NCBI GenBank assembly: GCA_900546885.1
Contig: UREN01000001.1
Coordinates: 1 to 64,000 of the forward strand
Reading direction: 5' to 3'
DNA: 64,000 nucleotides
Origin: an uncultured Oscillospiraceae bacterium
GTDB taxonomy: Bacteria > Bacillota > Clostridia > Oscillospirales > Ruminococcaceae
In this document: positions 32,452-41,407 of the stretch, in pieces
Layout of the letters: each line of letters starts with the position of its first letter
How positions within the stretch are numbered: position 1 is the stretch's first letter
Notes under the pieces: model-generated
Told to the model about the DNA's origin: nothing
The model's input: the letters and a program-made list of their open reading frames with translations, nothing else
The model's database searches: none
Translations under genes and position numbers: made by a program

Positions 32452-32511
32452 CCCGTATCATTCCGGCCGAGCAGCCGCCGGGGCGTATGAAACGGAAAGG
32501 AACGATGTGGT

Positions 32512-33417
32512 ATGCAGGAATACCGTATTTCCCGGGAAGAGATGCTGCACTGGTGCAGCATCCCGAAAGAAGAGCTGGCGCACCACCCCGAGAGCAAAGT
32601 GCAGCATTTCATCATGAAAAAAGAGCGGCAGCAGGTCATGAATGTGGCCGCCGACATGATGTGTGAAGAACTTGTGCGCAACAATGCCGCGGGCAGGCCC
32701 ACCAAGTGGGTGCTGGGCAGCGGCCCGGCAGACCATTACCCCCGTTTCATCGAGCGCGTGAACCGCGAGCGCATCAGCCTGAAAAACTTATATGTGTTCC
32801 AAATGGACGAATGCCTGGACTGGGAAGGGCGCAAATACCCTTTGGGCGTGCACAAAATGAGCTGCGAAGGCCGTATGCGCGCACAGTTTTACGACCAGAT
32901 AGACCCCGAGCTGAATGTGCCGGAAAGCCAGCGCATCTGGCCCACACTGGAGGACCTGGACGGCCCGGACAGGCTGTGCGAGCAGATGGGCGGCATTGAC
33001 ACCGTGTGGGCCGGCGTGGGCTACAAGGGCCTGGTGGCCAACAACGAAACCCCGCTGGACCCTTATCAGCGCGTGACGCTGGAGCAATACGCCAACTCGC
33101 GCACGCGCGTGGTGTACTGCACACCGGATAATATCATCCAGTACAGCGAGCGGGATTTTGGGGGCTGCTACGACCTGTGCAACCCCATGATGCTCACCAT
33201 CGGCATGAAGGTGATGCTTTCGGCAAAGCGCGCCGTATATATGATTACCACCGGCTCGTGGAAAAAAACCGTGCTGCGCGTGGCCATGTTCAGCGAGCCC
33301 ACGCTGGAATATCCGGTGACGCTGTTCCCCAAATATGTGCCGGACATTACGCTTTTGTGCGATGAATTCACGGCAGACCATCCGCTGAGCCACCCGAACA
33401 ACCTTGTGTGCGAATGA
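32512..33417 (+). CDS. NagB-like sugar isomerase/deaminase family protein with altered active site
   Basis: The 301-residue protein follows glucosamine-6-phosphate deaminase (NagB/6PGL fold): 'KWVLGSGPADHY' near 67, 'VFQMDECLDWEGR' near 97 (like NMDEY) and 'VWAGVGYKGLVANNETP' near 165, the loop that in NagB reads GVGVDGHIAFNEP. Catalytic Asp and His of that loop are Lys and Leu here, so ordinary deamination is unlikely. It may be an isomerase for another sugar phosphate, or a binding protein. The start has AAAGGAA. It is followed after 13 bp by a PfkB kinase. Confidence 0.78.
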   Translation: MQEYRISREEMLHWCSIPKEELAHHPESKVQHFIMKKERQQVMNVAADMMCEELVRNNAAGRPTKWVLGSGPADHYPRFIERVNRERISLKNLYVFQMDECLDWEGRKYPLGVHKMSCEGRMRAQFYDQIDPELNVPESQRIWPTLEDLDGPDRLCEQMGGIDTVWAGVGYKGLVANNETPLDPYQRVTLEQYANSRTRVVYCTPDNIIQYSERDFGGCYDLCNPMMLTIGMKVMLSAKRAVYMITTGSWKKTVLRVAMFSEPTLEYPVTLFPKYVPDITLLCDEFTADHPLSHPNNLVCE

Positions 33418-33430
33418 AAGGAAGGCGCGT

Positions 33431-34381
33431 ATGAAGCCTGTGGATGTGCTGGTGCTGAACAACATTGGCGGCGGGTTTGACATTCTGGTAAAGCGCCTGC
33501 CGAACCCGCATGAAACCATTATGATGAAGCAGATGCGCCTGACAGAAGACCTTGCCAAGGGCGGCAACGTGGCCGTGGCCCTTGCGCGCCTGGGTGTTTC
33601 GTGCGCCATCATTGGCAAAATTGGGGACGACGAGGCCGGAAAGCGAGACCTTGGCTGGATGCAGGCCGCCGGGGTGGACACCGGCGAAGTGCTTGTAAGC
33701 CCGGACGTGGCCACCGGCCAGGGCATTGGCATCATTGCCGAAAACGGCGATAATATCCTCATCACGGGCGAGAGCTCCAGCGAAAAGCTCACCTGGGAAG
33801 AGGTGCAGGCCGCCATGCTGCGCCGCAGGGGCGCAGGGTATTTCATCACCGGCCTTGAAGTGCGCATGCCGCTGGTGCTGCGCGCCATCCAGCTGGCCAA
33901 ACAGCTGGGCATGCGGGTGATGTTCAACCCCAGCCCTGTGCCGGAGGGCGGCCTGCCCGCCCCGCTGCACGATGTGGACGACTTTTTCGTGAACGAGGTG
34001 GAAGCCCAGCTGCTTTTGGGCCTGCCCGCCGCCGAAATAGACAACACCTTTGACCCGCGCGGCGTGTGCGAGGCGCTGCGCGCGCGTTACCAGCCCGCCC
34101 GCGTGTTCCTCACGCTGGGCGCCAAAGGCAGCTATTGCCTGGACGGGCGGCAATTCTTTTTCACGCCGCCCGTGCCCGTCACTGCAGTGGACAGCTGCGG
34201 CGCAGGCGACGGTTACCTTGCCGCCGTGGCAGCAAACCTGGTGTGGGGCAAGCCGCTGCCGCAGGCTTGCCGCTGGGCTGCGGGCTATTCCGCCTATGCT
34301 GTTACGCAGCGCGAGTGCCTGCCCGGCTATGCCAGCCGGGCCACTGTGGAAGCATTTCTGGCCGCACATGGCGGCGCCTGA
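33431..34381 (+). CDS. PfkB-family carbohydrate kinase (second locus)
   Basis: The 316-residue kinase shows 'LTEDLAKGGNVAVALARLG' near 40 (PfkB signature 1), 'KIGDDEAGKRDLGWMQAAGV', and the catalytic aspartate in DSCGAGDGYLAAV near 255. The start at 33431 follows GAAAGGAAGG. It is the second gene of the NagB-like operon. Its substrate is unknown, and it differs from the kinase at 14720-15697. A strong terminator follows at 34503-34536. Confidence 0.88.
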   Translation: MKPVDVLVLNNIGGGFDILVKRLPNPHETIMMKQMRLTEDLAKGGNVAVALARLGVSCAIIGKIGDDEAGKRDLGWMQAAGVDTGEVLVSPDVATGQGIGIIAENGDNILITGESSSEKLTWEEVQAAMLRRRGAGYFITGLEVRMPLVLRAIQLAKQLGMRVMFNPSPVPEGGLPAPLHDVDDFFVNEVEAQLLLGLPAAEIDNTFDPRGVCEALRARYQPARVFLTLGAKGSYCLDGRQFFFTPPVPVTAVDSCGAGDGYLAAVAANLVWGKPLPQACRWAAGYSAYAVTQRECLPGYASRATVEAFLAAHGGA

Positions 34382-34502
34382 AGGCGTGTTTTGCCGCGGC
34401 CCCGGCCGCGCTTGCTTCACCTTTCTGATGCTTTGTCTCTATCCATGTTTCTTCATGCGGCAAGCTTTCTCTCCGCCTGACGCATGCCGGGGCACAGAAA
34501 AA

Positions 34503-34536
34503 GCCGCGCCCATTTTACAATGGGCGCGGCTTTTTT
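34503..34536. terminator. Bidirectional terminator after the PfkB kinase
   Basis: GCCGCGCCCATT (34503-34514) and AATGGGCGCGGC (34519-34530) form a perfect 12-bp stem, with six T after it and a run of A before it. It lies between converging genes. Confidence 0.9.
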
Positions 34537-34546
34537 AAAAAAGGCG

Positions 34547-34978
34547 TCACAAGAACTGGGCAAGCTGGCCTGCATAGGCATTTTCCGCATGCTGCAGGCG
34601 CTGGGCCAACGCCACGGCGCCGGGGTTGGCGTTCTCGGCCTCCTTGATGGCCATCGTGAGGTCTGTCACGCCCATATGGTTGCCCTCTATCATCATTTGG
34701 GCCAGGTTGCGCGAAGAGGCATCGCGCATTGTTTTCATGGCAATACCCATCTGGGCGCTCATCTTTGCCATGGCGCTTTCGGGCTTTACCTCACAGCCGT
34801 CCGCCGCCAGCATCGCGCGGGCGCGGTTCGATATATCCTCGTGGGTGGCAAGCTGCTCGTGTATCTTCTTTTTCAGCTCGGCGTCCTTGGTAATGCCAAT
34901 CAGCTTGTTCAGCGTGGTTTGGCACATCTGTGTGTTCTTCACCACAGCGCCCAGCAGTTTCTGCGTCTGGCTGTCCAT
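34547..34978 (-). CDS. Ferritin-like four-helix protein (unknown function)
   Basis: The 143-residue protein is almost entirely helical with heptad-like patterns, in the style of DUF2383/PA2169-type ferritin-like bundles ('MDSQTQKLLGAVVKNTQM', 'LATHEDISNRARAML', 'MMIEGNHMGVTDLTMAIKEAE'). Histidines and glutamates near 45 and 99 could bind metal, but a di-iron motif is not clear. The start follows GAAGGAGAG. No operon partner. Function not known. Confidence 0.75.
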   Translation of the reverse strand: MDSQTQKLLGAVVKNTQMCQTTLNKLIGITKDAELKKKIHEQLATHEDISNRARAMLAADGCEVKPESAMAKMSAQMGIAMKTMRDASSRNLAQMMIEGNHMGVTDLTMAIKEAENANPGAVALAQRLQHAENAYAGQLAQFL

Positions 34979-35113
34979 ATCGCGTCTCTCCTTCTCTGCG
35001 GTTTGGCTTGGCTTTGGCGCGCCAGGCGTCTGCGGCCTTTGCGCGCCGTGGTTAGTATGCGCAGGTGCAGCCTGAAAATACCTGTTCGCAGAGAATGGGG
35101 CGGCGCCGCAGGC

Positions 35114-36592
35114 TTACGCCCTGCCGTACCTTTCGCACACAGTGCGGATGTGCCTTGCCAGCTTGGGCGTCAAAGCGTCCGCTTCACAGCGCCAGCGCCA
35201 GTTGCTGCCGCCTATGGTGCCCGGGGTGTTGATGCGCCCCGCTTTGCCAAGGCCCAGCCAATCAGCCATGGGCACCACGGCCAGCCGGGCCGGGCTTTGC
35301 AGCACCCCGCGCAGAAGGCCCGCGGTCTCGCCCTCTTCGGCAGAAAGGCCCAAATATGCCCGCGCGTGGCGCTTTTCCTTTGCGCGGGCGGTGCGCCACC
35401 AGTCCAGCAGGGTGGTGTTGTCGTGCGTGCCCGGGTATGCCACGCAGTTTTCCGTATAGTTGTGGGGCAAATGGTCGTTGCCAGGGCCCGCGCCGAAAGC
35501 AAACTGCAGCACCTTCATGCCGGGGAAGCCTGTCTCATTCCGCAGCACGCGCACACTTTCAAACATCTCGCCCAAATCTTCCGCCACGATGCCGGCGCCC
35601 GGCACAGCGCGCAGCACCTCGCGCCACAGACGCATGCCCGGCCCCTGCCGCCATTCGCCTTTCCGCGCGTTGGGCGCACCATAGGGGATGGCGTAATAGG
35701 TGTCAAACCCGCGGAAGTGGTCGATGCGCACGGCATCGTACAATTCCAGCGCAAAGCGCACGCGCTTGATCCACCACGCATACTGTGTATGTTCATGCCA
35801 GGCCCAGTTATACAGCGGGTTGCCCCACAGCTGGCCGTCGGCCGAAAAATAATCTGGCGGGCAGCCCGCCACCTCTTTGGGCAGGCCCGCCTCGTCCAGC
35901 CAGAACAGTTCGCGCCCGGCCCAGACATCGGCAGAATCGGGCGAGACATAAATGGGGATATCCCCCAAAATGCGCACGCCCTTTTCATTCGCATAAGCTT
36001 TCAGCGCACGCCACTGGGCAAAAAACTGGTACTGGCAGAATTTCCAAAAGTGCACCTCGGTTTCGTGCCGGGCATACAGCTCTTGAATGGCGCCTGCCTC
36101 ATGCATGCGCAGCGCCTCGGGCCACTGCTGGTAATGCCTGCCCCCCTCAAGGCCCTTTGCCGTCATGAACAGGGCATAGTCTTCCAGCCACCAGCCCTGT
36201 TCGTAACAAAAGTGATAGTAATCGTCCGGGTACCATTTGGAAAACCGTGCAAATGCCTTGCGCAGCACAGAAAAATGCGTCTCGCGCACGGCGTCATAAT
36301 CCACCGCGGCGGGCGTTTTTCCAAAGGGCAGGGCGGCATATTCTTCCCGCTTCAAAAGGCCCTTTTTGCGCAAAGGCTCAAAATCGATAAAATAAGGGCT
36401 GGCCGCAAAGGCCGAACAGCTTTGATACGGGCTGTTGCCAAACCCTGTGGGCGACAGCGGCAATATCTGCCACACGCGCTGGCCCGCGCGGGCCAGAAAA
36501 TCTACAAAATCATAAGCACTCTTGCCCAGCGTGCCAATGCCAAACGGCCCCGGCAGGCTGGAAACCGGCATCAGAATGCCGCTCTCCCGCAT
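35114..36592 (-). CDS. malQ: 4-alpha-glucanotransferase (amylomaltase, GH77)
   Basis: The 492-residue enzyme transfers glucan segments between maltooligosaccharides. Family markers are 'MPVSSLPGPFGIGTLG' near 8, 'RIDHFRGFDTYYAIP' near 290 (nucleophile Asp), 'IVAEDLGEM' near 335 (acid/base Glu) and 'YPGTHDNTTLLDWW' near 390 (transition-state Asp). I chose the ATG at 36592 because it follows GGGAGG and starts the family N-terminus. A longer in-frame extension upstream lacks similarity. The gene is divergent from the alanyl-tRNA editing protein and stands alone. Confidence 0.97.
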   Translation of the reverse strand: MRESGILMPVSSLPGPFGIGTLGKSAYDFVDFLARAGQRVWQILPLSPTGFGNSPYQSCSAFAASPYFIDFEPLRKKGLLKREEYAALPFGKTPAAVDYDAVRETHFSVLRKAFARFSKWYPDDYYHFCYEQGWWLEDYALFMTAKGLEGGRHYQQWPEALRMHEAGAIQELYARHETEVHFWKFCQYQFFAQWRALKAYANEKGVRILGDIPIYVSPDSADVWAGRELFWLDEAGLPKEVAGCPPDYFSADGQLWGNPLYNWAWHEHTQYAWWIKRVRFALELYDAVRIDHFRGFDTYYAIPYGAPNARKGEWRQGPGMRLWREVLRAVPGAGIVAEDLGEMFESVRVLRNETGFPGMKVLQFAFGAGPGNDHLPHNYTENCVAYPGTHDNTTLLDWWRTARAKEKRHARAYLGLSAEEGETAGLLRGVLQSPARLAVVPMADWLGLGKAGRINTPGTIGGSNWRWRCEADALTPKLARHIRTVCERYGRA

Positions 36593-36778
36593 AAAAGGTC
36601 CCTCCCACCGCGCGCCGCCCGGGCAGCACGCCTTGCAATTATTTGCATTATAGTACAAAACCGGTGGTTTTGGTATACAAAAAATCGGCGCTTTATTTAG
36701 TGCTTTTGCCAAAAACGTATGATAAAATTGAAAAAAGACGACACGCGGCCGCCAGCGGCCCAAAAAGGAGGGCCTGCC

Positions 36779-37948
36779 ATGGCCGGGACAAAAAGGCTGT
36801 ACCATCAAGACGCATACCTGCGGGAATTCTGTGCCAAAGTGCTTTCCTGTACGCCCTGCCCGGACGGCCGCTTCGCCGTGGCGCTGGACGAAACGGCCTT
36901 TTACCCCGAGGGCGGCGGCCAGCCTGCCGACCACGGCGCACTGGGGCCCGCCCGCGTGGTGGACGTGCAGCTTCAGGGCGAAACCATTCTGCACTACACC
37001 ACTGCGCCGCTGCACACGGGCGAGACGGTGCAGGGAAATATCGACTGGGCGCGCCGGTTCGACCATATGCAGCAGCACACGGGCGAGCACATCACCAGCG
37101 GCCTCATCAAAAGCCGCTTCGGCTTTGACAACCTGGGCTTTCACATGGGGCGCGAAAGCGTTGTGCTGGAATGTTCCGGCCAGCTGGATGCCGCCCAGCT
37201 GGAGGAGCTGGAGCTTGCCGTCAACGAGGTGATCTGCCGCGACGGTGAAGTGCGCGCCTGGTTCCCACGGCCGGATGAGCTGGCCGCGCTTACTTACCGC
37301 AGCAAAAAAGAGATAACGGGTGATGTGCGCATTGTGGACGCCGCCGGGGCGGACGTTTGCGCCTGCTGCGGCACGCATGTGGCGCGCGCAGGCGAAGTGC
37401 AGCTTGCCAAATTTATTGACATCACGCGCCACAAGGGCCACACGGTGATTGAGGCCCTGTTTGGGGGGCGCGCTTTGGCCGATTACCGCAAAAAGCATGC
37501 GGCGCTTATGCAGCTTAGCGCTTTTTATTCCGCCCCGCCGCTGGAGGTGCCGCAGCGCGCGCAGGCCGAGCGCACCGCATGGGAGCAAGGCGCCCTTGCC
37601 GCGGCGCGCGTGCAACAGGCCCTGTTTGAGGCCGAGGCAAAGCTGTGCCCGCCCGGCAGGCCCGCCGTGCGCTTTTGCGAGGGCCTTTCACCGGACGGCG
37701 CGCGCCGCTATGCCTGCGCCCTGGCGGAAACCTGCCCTGCGGCGCTGGTGTTTGGCGGCAGCGAGGGCGCCTATGCCTGTGCCCTGGCCAGCCGCACGGC
37801 GGATATGCGCCCGCTGGGCACGGCGCTGGCCGCAGCGCTGGGCGGCAAGGGCGGCGGCAAGCCCGCGCTGTGGCAGGGGCGCGTTGCCTGTGCGCACAGC
37901 GACGCCGAGCGTGAAGCCGCGCGCATTTTCTCGGAGGCCAGGCTATGA
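36779..37948 (+). CDS. Alanyl-tRNA editing protein, AlaX-L type with DHHA1 domain
   Basis: The 389-residue free-standing editing protein hydrolyses mischarged Ser- or Gly-tRNA(Ala). The zinc site is intact: histidines in DHMQQHTGEH near 98-102 and Cys/His in CCGTH near 200. A beta-barrel domain precedes it and a DHHA1-like domain with a coiled-coil linker follows (about 235-389). The start at 36779 follows AGGAGGGC. Its stop overlaps the next start by 4 bp. Confidence 0.93.
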   Translation: MAGTKRLYHQDAYLREFCAKVLSCTPCPDGRFAVALDETAFYPEGGGQPADHGALGPARVVDVQLQGETILHYTTAPLHTGETVQGNIDWARRFDHMQQHTGEHITSGLIKSRFGFDNLGFHMGRESVVLECSGQLDAAQLEELELAVNEVICRDGEVRAWFPRPDELAALTYRSKKEITGDVRIVDAAGADVCACCGTHVARAGEVQLAKFIDITRHKGHTVIEALFGGRALADYRKKHAALMQLSAFYSAPPLEVPQRAQAERTAWEQGALAAARVQQALFEAEAKLCPPGRPAVRFCEGLSPDGARRYACALAETCPAALVFGGSEGAYACALASRTADMRPLGTALAAALGGKGGGKPALWQGRVACAHSDAEREAARIFSEARL

Positions 37949-38703
37949 GCCGGCTGCCTGCAAAAGGGCGCATTGCCCTGCTGGACTGGGTGAAAGCCGC
38001 GGCCATCGTGAACATGGTGTTATACCATGCGCTGTACGATGCGGCATTTCTGTTTGGGGCAAGCGGAGCGCAGGAATTCATGCGCTCTGCCTTTGCCCAT
38101 TGGTGGGAGCGTGGCATCTGCGGCGCGTTCATTCTGGTGTCGGGCGCGCTGGCGCTGCACAGCCGCAGGCCCTACCGCCGGGCACTGGTGGTGTTCGGCG
38201 CCGGCATGCTTATCACCGCCGTGACGCTGGTGTTCACGCCGCAGTTTTCCATCTGGTTCGGCATCCTCCATTTTCTGGGGCTGGCGGGGCTTGTTACCGC
38301 GCTGGCCGCGCCCGTCCTGCGGCGTGTGCCGCCCTGGGCCGGCCTTGCCGTATGTGCGGCGCTGTTCTGGCTGACGCACACCATCCCCTATGGTCACTGG
38401 CCCTGGGGCACGCCGCTGCCGCAGGCGCTGTATGACGCAAAGTTCTTTCTGTTTCTGGGGTTTTGGCCCATGAACAGCGGCCTTACCTCCAGCGATTATT
38501 TCCCGCTGATGCCCTGGCTGTTTTTGTTCTGGGCAGGGCTATTTGCCCGGCGTGCCGCCAGCGGCACGCCCCTTGCAGCGGCATGCGCCCGCGTGCCGCG
38601 CGGCCGGGCCGCAGAATGGCTGGCACGCCACGCCCTTGTCATTTATGTGCTGCATCAGCCCCTTGCGGCGGCGCTTGTTTGGTCTATTCTGCGCTTTGCT
38701 TGA
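37945..38703 (+). CDS. DUF1624/HGSNAT-like membrane acyltransferase
   Basis: The 252-residue protein has about seven membrane helices and resembles the catalytic domain of heparan-alpha-glucosaminide N-acetyltransferase ('IALLDWVKAAAIVNMVLYHALYD' near 9-31, with a histidine). This bacterial family is uncharacterised. Its start overlaps the AlaX stop (ATGA), so the two are translationally coupled. The link to tRNA editing is not explained. Confidence 0.82.
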   Translation: MSRLPAKGRIALLDWVKAAAIVNMVLYHALYDAAFLFGASGAQEFMRSAFAHWWERGICGAFILVSGALALHSRRPYRRALVVFGAGMLITAVTLVFTPQFSIWFGILHFLGLAGLVTALAAPVLRRVPPWAGLAVCAALFWLTHTIPYGHWPWGTPLPQALYDAKFFLFLGFWPMNSGLTSSDYFPLMPWLFLFWAGLFARRAASGTPLAAACARVPRGRAAEWLARHALVIYVLHQPLAAALVWSILRFA

Positions 38704-38728
38704 AAGGGCACTGAAAACCTGTTAAAAT
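38700..38728 (+). promoter_or_regulatory. Promoter of the AI-2E-family permease and cysE
   Basis: TTGAAA (38700-38705) and TAAAAT (38723-38728) are 17 bp apart. Confidence 0.6.
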
Positions 38729-38815
38729 GAAAGTGTTAACGTACAAACGGCCGCCGGGCGCGCAAAAAGGCCAAAGGGCCGGCGCGGCTGCGCGGGGAAT
38801 GTGAGGCGAGACGGT

Positions 38816-40093
38816 TTGAAGCTGGAAAAGGGTACGGTGCGCACGCTTGCGTTTGTTCTGTTCGGCGCCATTTTGTTCTACTGGGCGCTGGACCATTGGG
38901 AGTTGCTGTGGAATGCGGTGCGCCTGTGCGCCAGGCTGACGTTTCCGTTCTTTCTGGGCTTTTGCATTGCCTTTGTGCTGAATGTGCCCATGCGGGCGCT
39001 GGAAAAAAAATTCTGGCCGGAAACCGATAAAAAAGCACTGAACGCCCTGCGCCGGCCCATGTGTATTCTGGTTTCGCTGGTGCTTATTCTGGCCATTCTC
39101 ACCGCAGTGGTGATGCTGGTGGTGCCCGAGCTGGTGAATGCATTTGGCGTGCTGGCAGACCAGATTCCCGTTTTTCTGAAAAATGCGCAGGCCTGGCTTC
39201 TGGCCAATGGGGACGCCTTCCCCGCTTTGCAAGATTGGCTGTCTGCCGCGCAAATCGACTGGAACAGCATTGGCCAAACCCTGCTTGGCTATGTAACCAC
39301 CGGCGCGGGCAACCTGCTGGGCGGCACGGTGCATGTGGTAACCGGCATTGCCGGCGGCGCCACCAACACCATCATCGCTTTCATTTTTGCTTTGTATATC
39401 CTGCTTGGAAAAGAAAAGTTCAAACACCAGCTTATTGTGCTGGGGCAGGCATTTTTGCCGCAGCGCGCCTGCAACGCGCTGGCCCATGTGGGCAAGGTGG
39501 CGGCGCGCACATTTGCCAAATTTGTGTCGGGGCAGTGTATCGAGGCCTGTATTTTGGGCACGCTGTGTTGGCTTGGCATGCTGCTGTTCCGCTTTCCCTA
39601 TGCGCCCATGGTGGGCGCGCTGGTGGGCATCTCGGCGCTGGTGCCCATTGTGGGCGCGCTGGTGGGCACCGTGGTGGGGGCCTTTATGATTATGATGGTA
39701 GACCCCATTTTGGCCGTATGGTTTGTGGTGTTCCTGCTGGTGCTGCAGCAAATTGAGGGCAACCTCATTTACCCGCGTGTGGTGGGCTCTTCGGTGGGGC
39801 TGCCGCCGGTATGGGTGCTGGTGGCCGTCACTGTGGGCGGCAGCTTGTACGGTGTTGCGGGCATGCTGTTTGGCGTGCCCACGGCCAGCGTGGCCTACAC
39901 GCTGGTAAAAGAGGCCGCTGCCCGGCGCCTGGCCGCAAAGGCGGCGGGCAATGCGCCCGCAGGCGGCACTTTGCCGCAAAGCGCACAGCCCGGCGCGCCC
40001 GGTGCCAAAGAGGAAAAGCCCGTGCCTCAGCCTGCCGCAAAACGTGCGCGGCAGCCGAAGAAGAGCGGCACCGGGCCGCAGGAAGGCCGGTGA
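38816..40093 (+). CDS. AI-2E transporter-family membrane protein
   Basis: The 425-residue protein has about eight membrane helices and the family 'YPRVVGSSVGLPP' motif near 320. Members move autoinducer-2 or, in some cases, act as Na+/H+ antiporters, so the substrate is open. The C-terminal 60 residues are Ala/Pro/Lys-rich and disordered. The TTG at 38816 is preferred because GAGGCGAG lies nine bases upstream, while a GTG at 38801 has its G-rich site too close. It has a promoter of its own and is followed after 30 bp by cysE. Confidence 0.88.
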   Translation: MKLEKGTVRTLAFVLFGAILFYWALDHWELLWNAVRLCARLTFPFFLGFCIAFVLNVPMRALEKKFWPETDKKALNALRRPMCILVSLVLILAILTAVVMLVVPELVNAFGVLADQIPVFLKNAQAWLLANGDAFPALQDWLSAAQIDWNSIGQTLLGYVTTGAGNLLGGTVHVVTGIAGGATNTIIAFIFALYILLGKEKFKHQLIVLGQAFLPQRACNALAHVGKVAARTFAKFVSGQCIEACILGTLCWLGMLLFRFPYAPMVGALVGISALVPIVGALVGTVVGAFMIMMVDPILAVWFVVFLLVLQQIEGNLIYPRVVGSSVGLPPVWVLVAVTVGGSLYGVAGMLFGVPTASVAYTLVKEAAARRLAAKAAGNAPAGGTLPQSAQPGAPGAKEEKPVPQPAAKRARQPKKSGTGPQEGR

Positions 40094-40123
40094 GCCTTGC
40101 GCCACGGCCGGAAAGGAATTTTC

Positions 40124-40753
40124 ATGAGTTTATTGTCAGATGCGAAAAGCATGCTGAAAAAAGACCCCGCGGCCCGCAGCCTTGCGGAAGTGATGCTTTT
40201 GTACCCGGGGTTCCACGCGCTTATTTTTTACCGCATCTCTCACTGGCTGTTCGGCCACCGGCGCTTTTTTCTGGCGCGCACCGTCAGCCAGTGGGGCCGG
40301 GGCTTTACCGGCATTGAGATCCATCCCGGCGCCACCATAGGCGACGGGCTTTTCATCGACCACGGCGCGGGCGTTGTGGTGGGCGAAACGGCCGAGATCG
40401 GCAACAATGTCACAATTTACCACGGCGTTACGCTGGGCGGCACGGGCAAGGACGAGGGCAAACGCCACCCCACGGTGTGCGACAATGTGCTGATTGGCAC
40501 GGGCTGCAAAGTGCTGGGGCCCATCACCATTGGGGAAAACAGCCGCATCGGCGCCAACAGCGTGGTGCTTACCGATATTCCCGCCAACGCCACTGCCATC
40601 GGCATCCCCGCCAGCGTAGTGCGCATCAACGGCAACAAAGTGGTGCACGAAAGCGAAGTGCTGAACCAGCGCGATTACCCGGACGTGGTGCATGCCGAGC
40701 TGGCCGCCCTGAAACAGCGCCTGGATGCACTGGAACAGCAAGATGGGAAATAG
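40124..40753 (+). CDS. cysE: Serine O-acetyltransferase (EpsC type)
   Basis: The 209-residue enzyme makes O-acetylserine for cysteine synthesis. The left-handed beta-helix hexapeptide repeats are clear: '[18 protein letters not shown]', '[17 protein letters not shown]', 'TLGGTGK' and '[12 protein letters not shown]'. It is the short form lacking the longer N-terminal domain of E. coli CysE, as in Firmicutes EpsC. The start at 40124 follows GGAAAGGAA. A terminator lies at 40760-40787. Confidence 0.96.
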   Translation: MSLLSDAKSMLKKDPAARSLAEVMLLYPGFHALIFYRISHWLFGHRRFFLARTVSQWGRGFTGIEIHPGATIGDGLFIDHGAGVVVGETAEIGNNVTIYHGVTLGGTGKDEGKRHPTVCDNVLIGTGCKVLGPITIGENSRIGANSVVLTDIPANATAIGIPASVVRINGNKVVHESEVLNQRDYPDVVHAELAALKQRLDALEQQDGK

Positions 40754-40759
40754 GCATAC

Positions 40760-40787
40760 AAAAGCCATGGGCGCGCCCATGGCTTTT
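40760..40787. terminator. Bidirectional terminator after cysE
   Basis: AAAAGCCATGGGC and GCCCATGGCTTTT form a nearly perfect palindrome with T-runs on both strands, between converging cysE and arsR-type genes. Confidence 0.87.
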
Positions 40788-40837
40788 CTGTTCTCTTTCT
40801 TTTCTGCAAAAGCCCCGGCCAGGCACCAGGGCGGCCC

Positions 40838-41188
40838 CTATCGCTCGCAGAGATGCTCCAGCGCCTTTTCCAGAATATCTTTCACATGGGCATCATTCAG
40901 GGAATAATACACATTCTTGCCCTCTTTGCGCGAGCGAATCAGTTTTGCCGTGCGCAGTGCGCGCAGCTGATGCGACACGGCGCTGGTGGTCATGTTCAGC
41001 AGCGCGGCCAAATCACCCACGCACAGCTCGCCCTGCTCCAGCGCCCAAAGAAGCTGAATGCGCGTGCCGTCACCCATCACTTTGAAAAAATCGGATAAAT
41101 CGTACAGCACAGACGTATCCGGCATGCTGGGGCGCACAGCTTCCAGCCTCTGCTGCTGCCCGCTGGCACGTTTTTCCTTGTTTTCCAT
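40838..41188 (-). CDS. ArsR/SmtB-family zinc-type repressor
   Basis: The 116-residue protein has the ArsR winged helix (LAALLNMTTSAVSHQLRAL near 62-80) and, in helix alpha-5, the metal-site pattern D-X-H-X10-H-X2-E ('DAHVKDILEKALEHLCE' near 98-114), the known Zn/Co site of CzrA/SmtB relatives. The ELCVCDL cadmium site of CadC reads ELCVGDL and has one cysteine. It is divergent from the HMA and P1B ATPase genes and has a matching operator in their promoter. Confidence 0.93.
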   Translation of the reverse strand: MENKEKRASGQQQRLEAVRPSMPDTSVLYDLSDFFKVMGDGTRIQLLWALEQGELCVGDLAALLNMTTSAVSHQLRALRTAKLIRSRKEGKNVYYSLNDAHVKDILEKALEHLCER

Positions 41189-41277
41189 ATGCTTCGGCGC
41201 CCCCGTTTCGCTGTTCGTTCAAGTAAAAAATGGCGCGGCCCTGTTGCCGCCGCACCCAAAACAGCACGTTTTTTCTT

Positions 41278-41306
41278 AGTATAATCTTTTTTTGCGGGAA
41301 ATGCAA
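41278..41306 (-). promoter_or_regulatory. Promoter of the ArsR-type gene
   Basis: On the minus strand TTGCAT (41306-41301) and TATACT (41283-41278) are 17 bp apart. Confidence 0.6.
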
Positions 41307-41324
41307 AATTTTTTCTGAAATATA

Positions 41325-41354
41325 TTGACATTTGAGCAAATATTCAAGTATAAT
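41325..41354 (+). promoter_or_regulatory. Promoter with ArsR-type operator for the metal-efflux genes
   Basis: TTGACA (41325-41330) and TATAAT (41349-41354), both perfect, are 18 bp apart. The spacer holds TTGAGCAAATATTCAA (41332-41347), a near-dyad matching the TGA.CA..TATTCA operator pattern of SmtB/CzrA repressors. Confidence 0.8.
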
Positions 41355-41407
41355 GGCAGCAGAACGAACCGCGGCCTGCCCGCGGCCGACTGATGGAGGG
41401 AATCGAT

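Noticed and set aside
34484-36700. Long open frame on the plus strand across malQ
   Set aside because: It is a shadow of malQ on the opposite strand, with no domain and no ribosome site.
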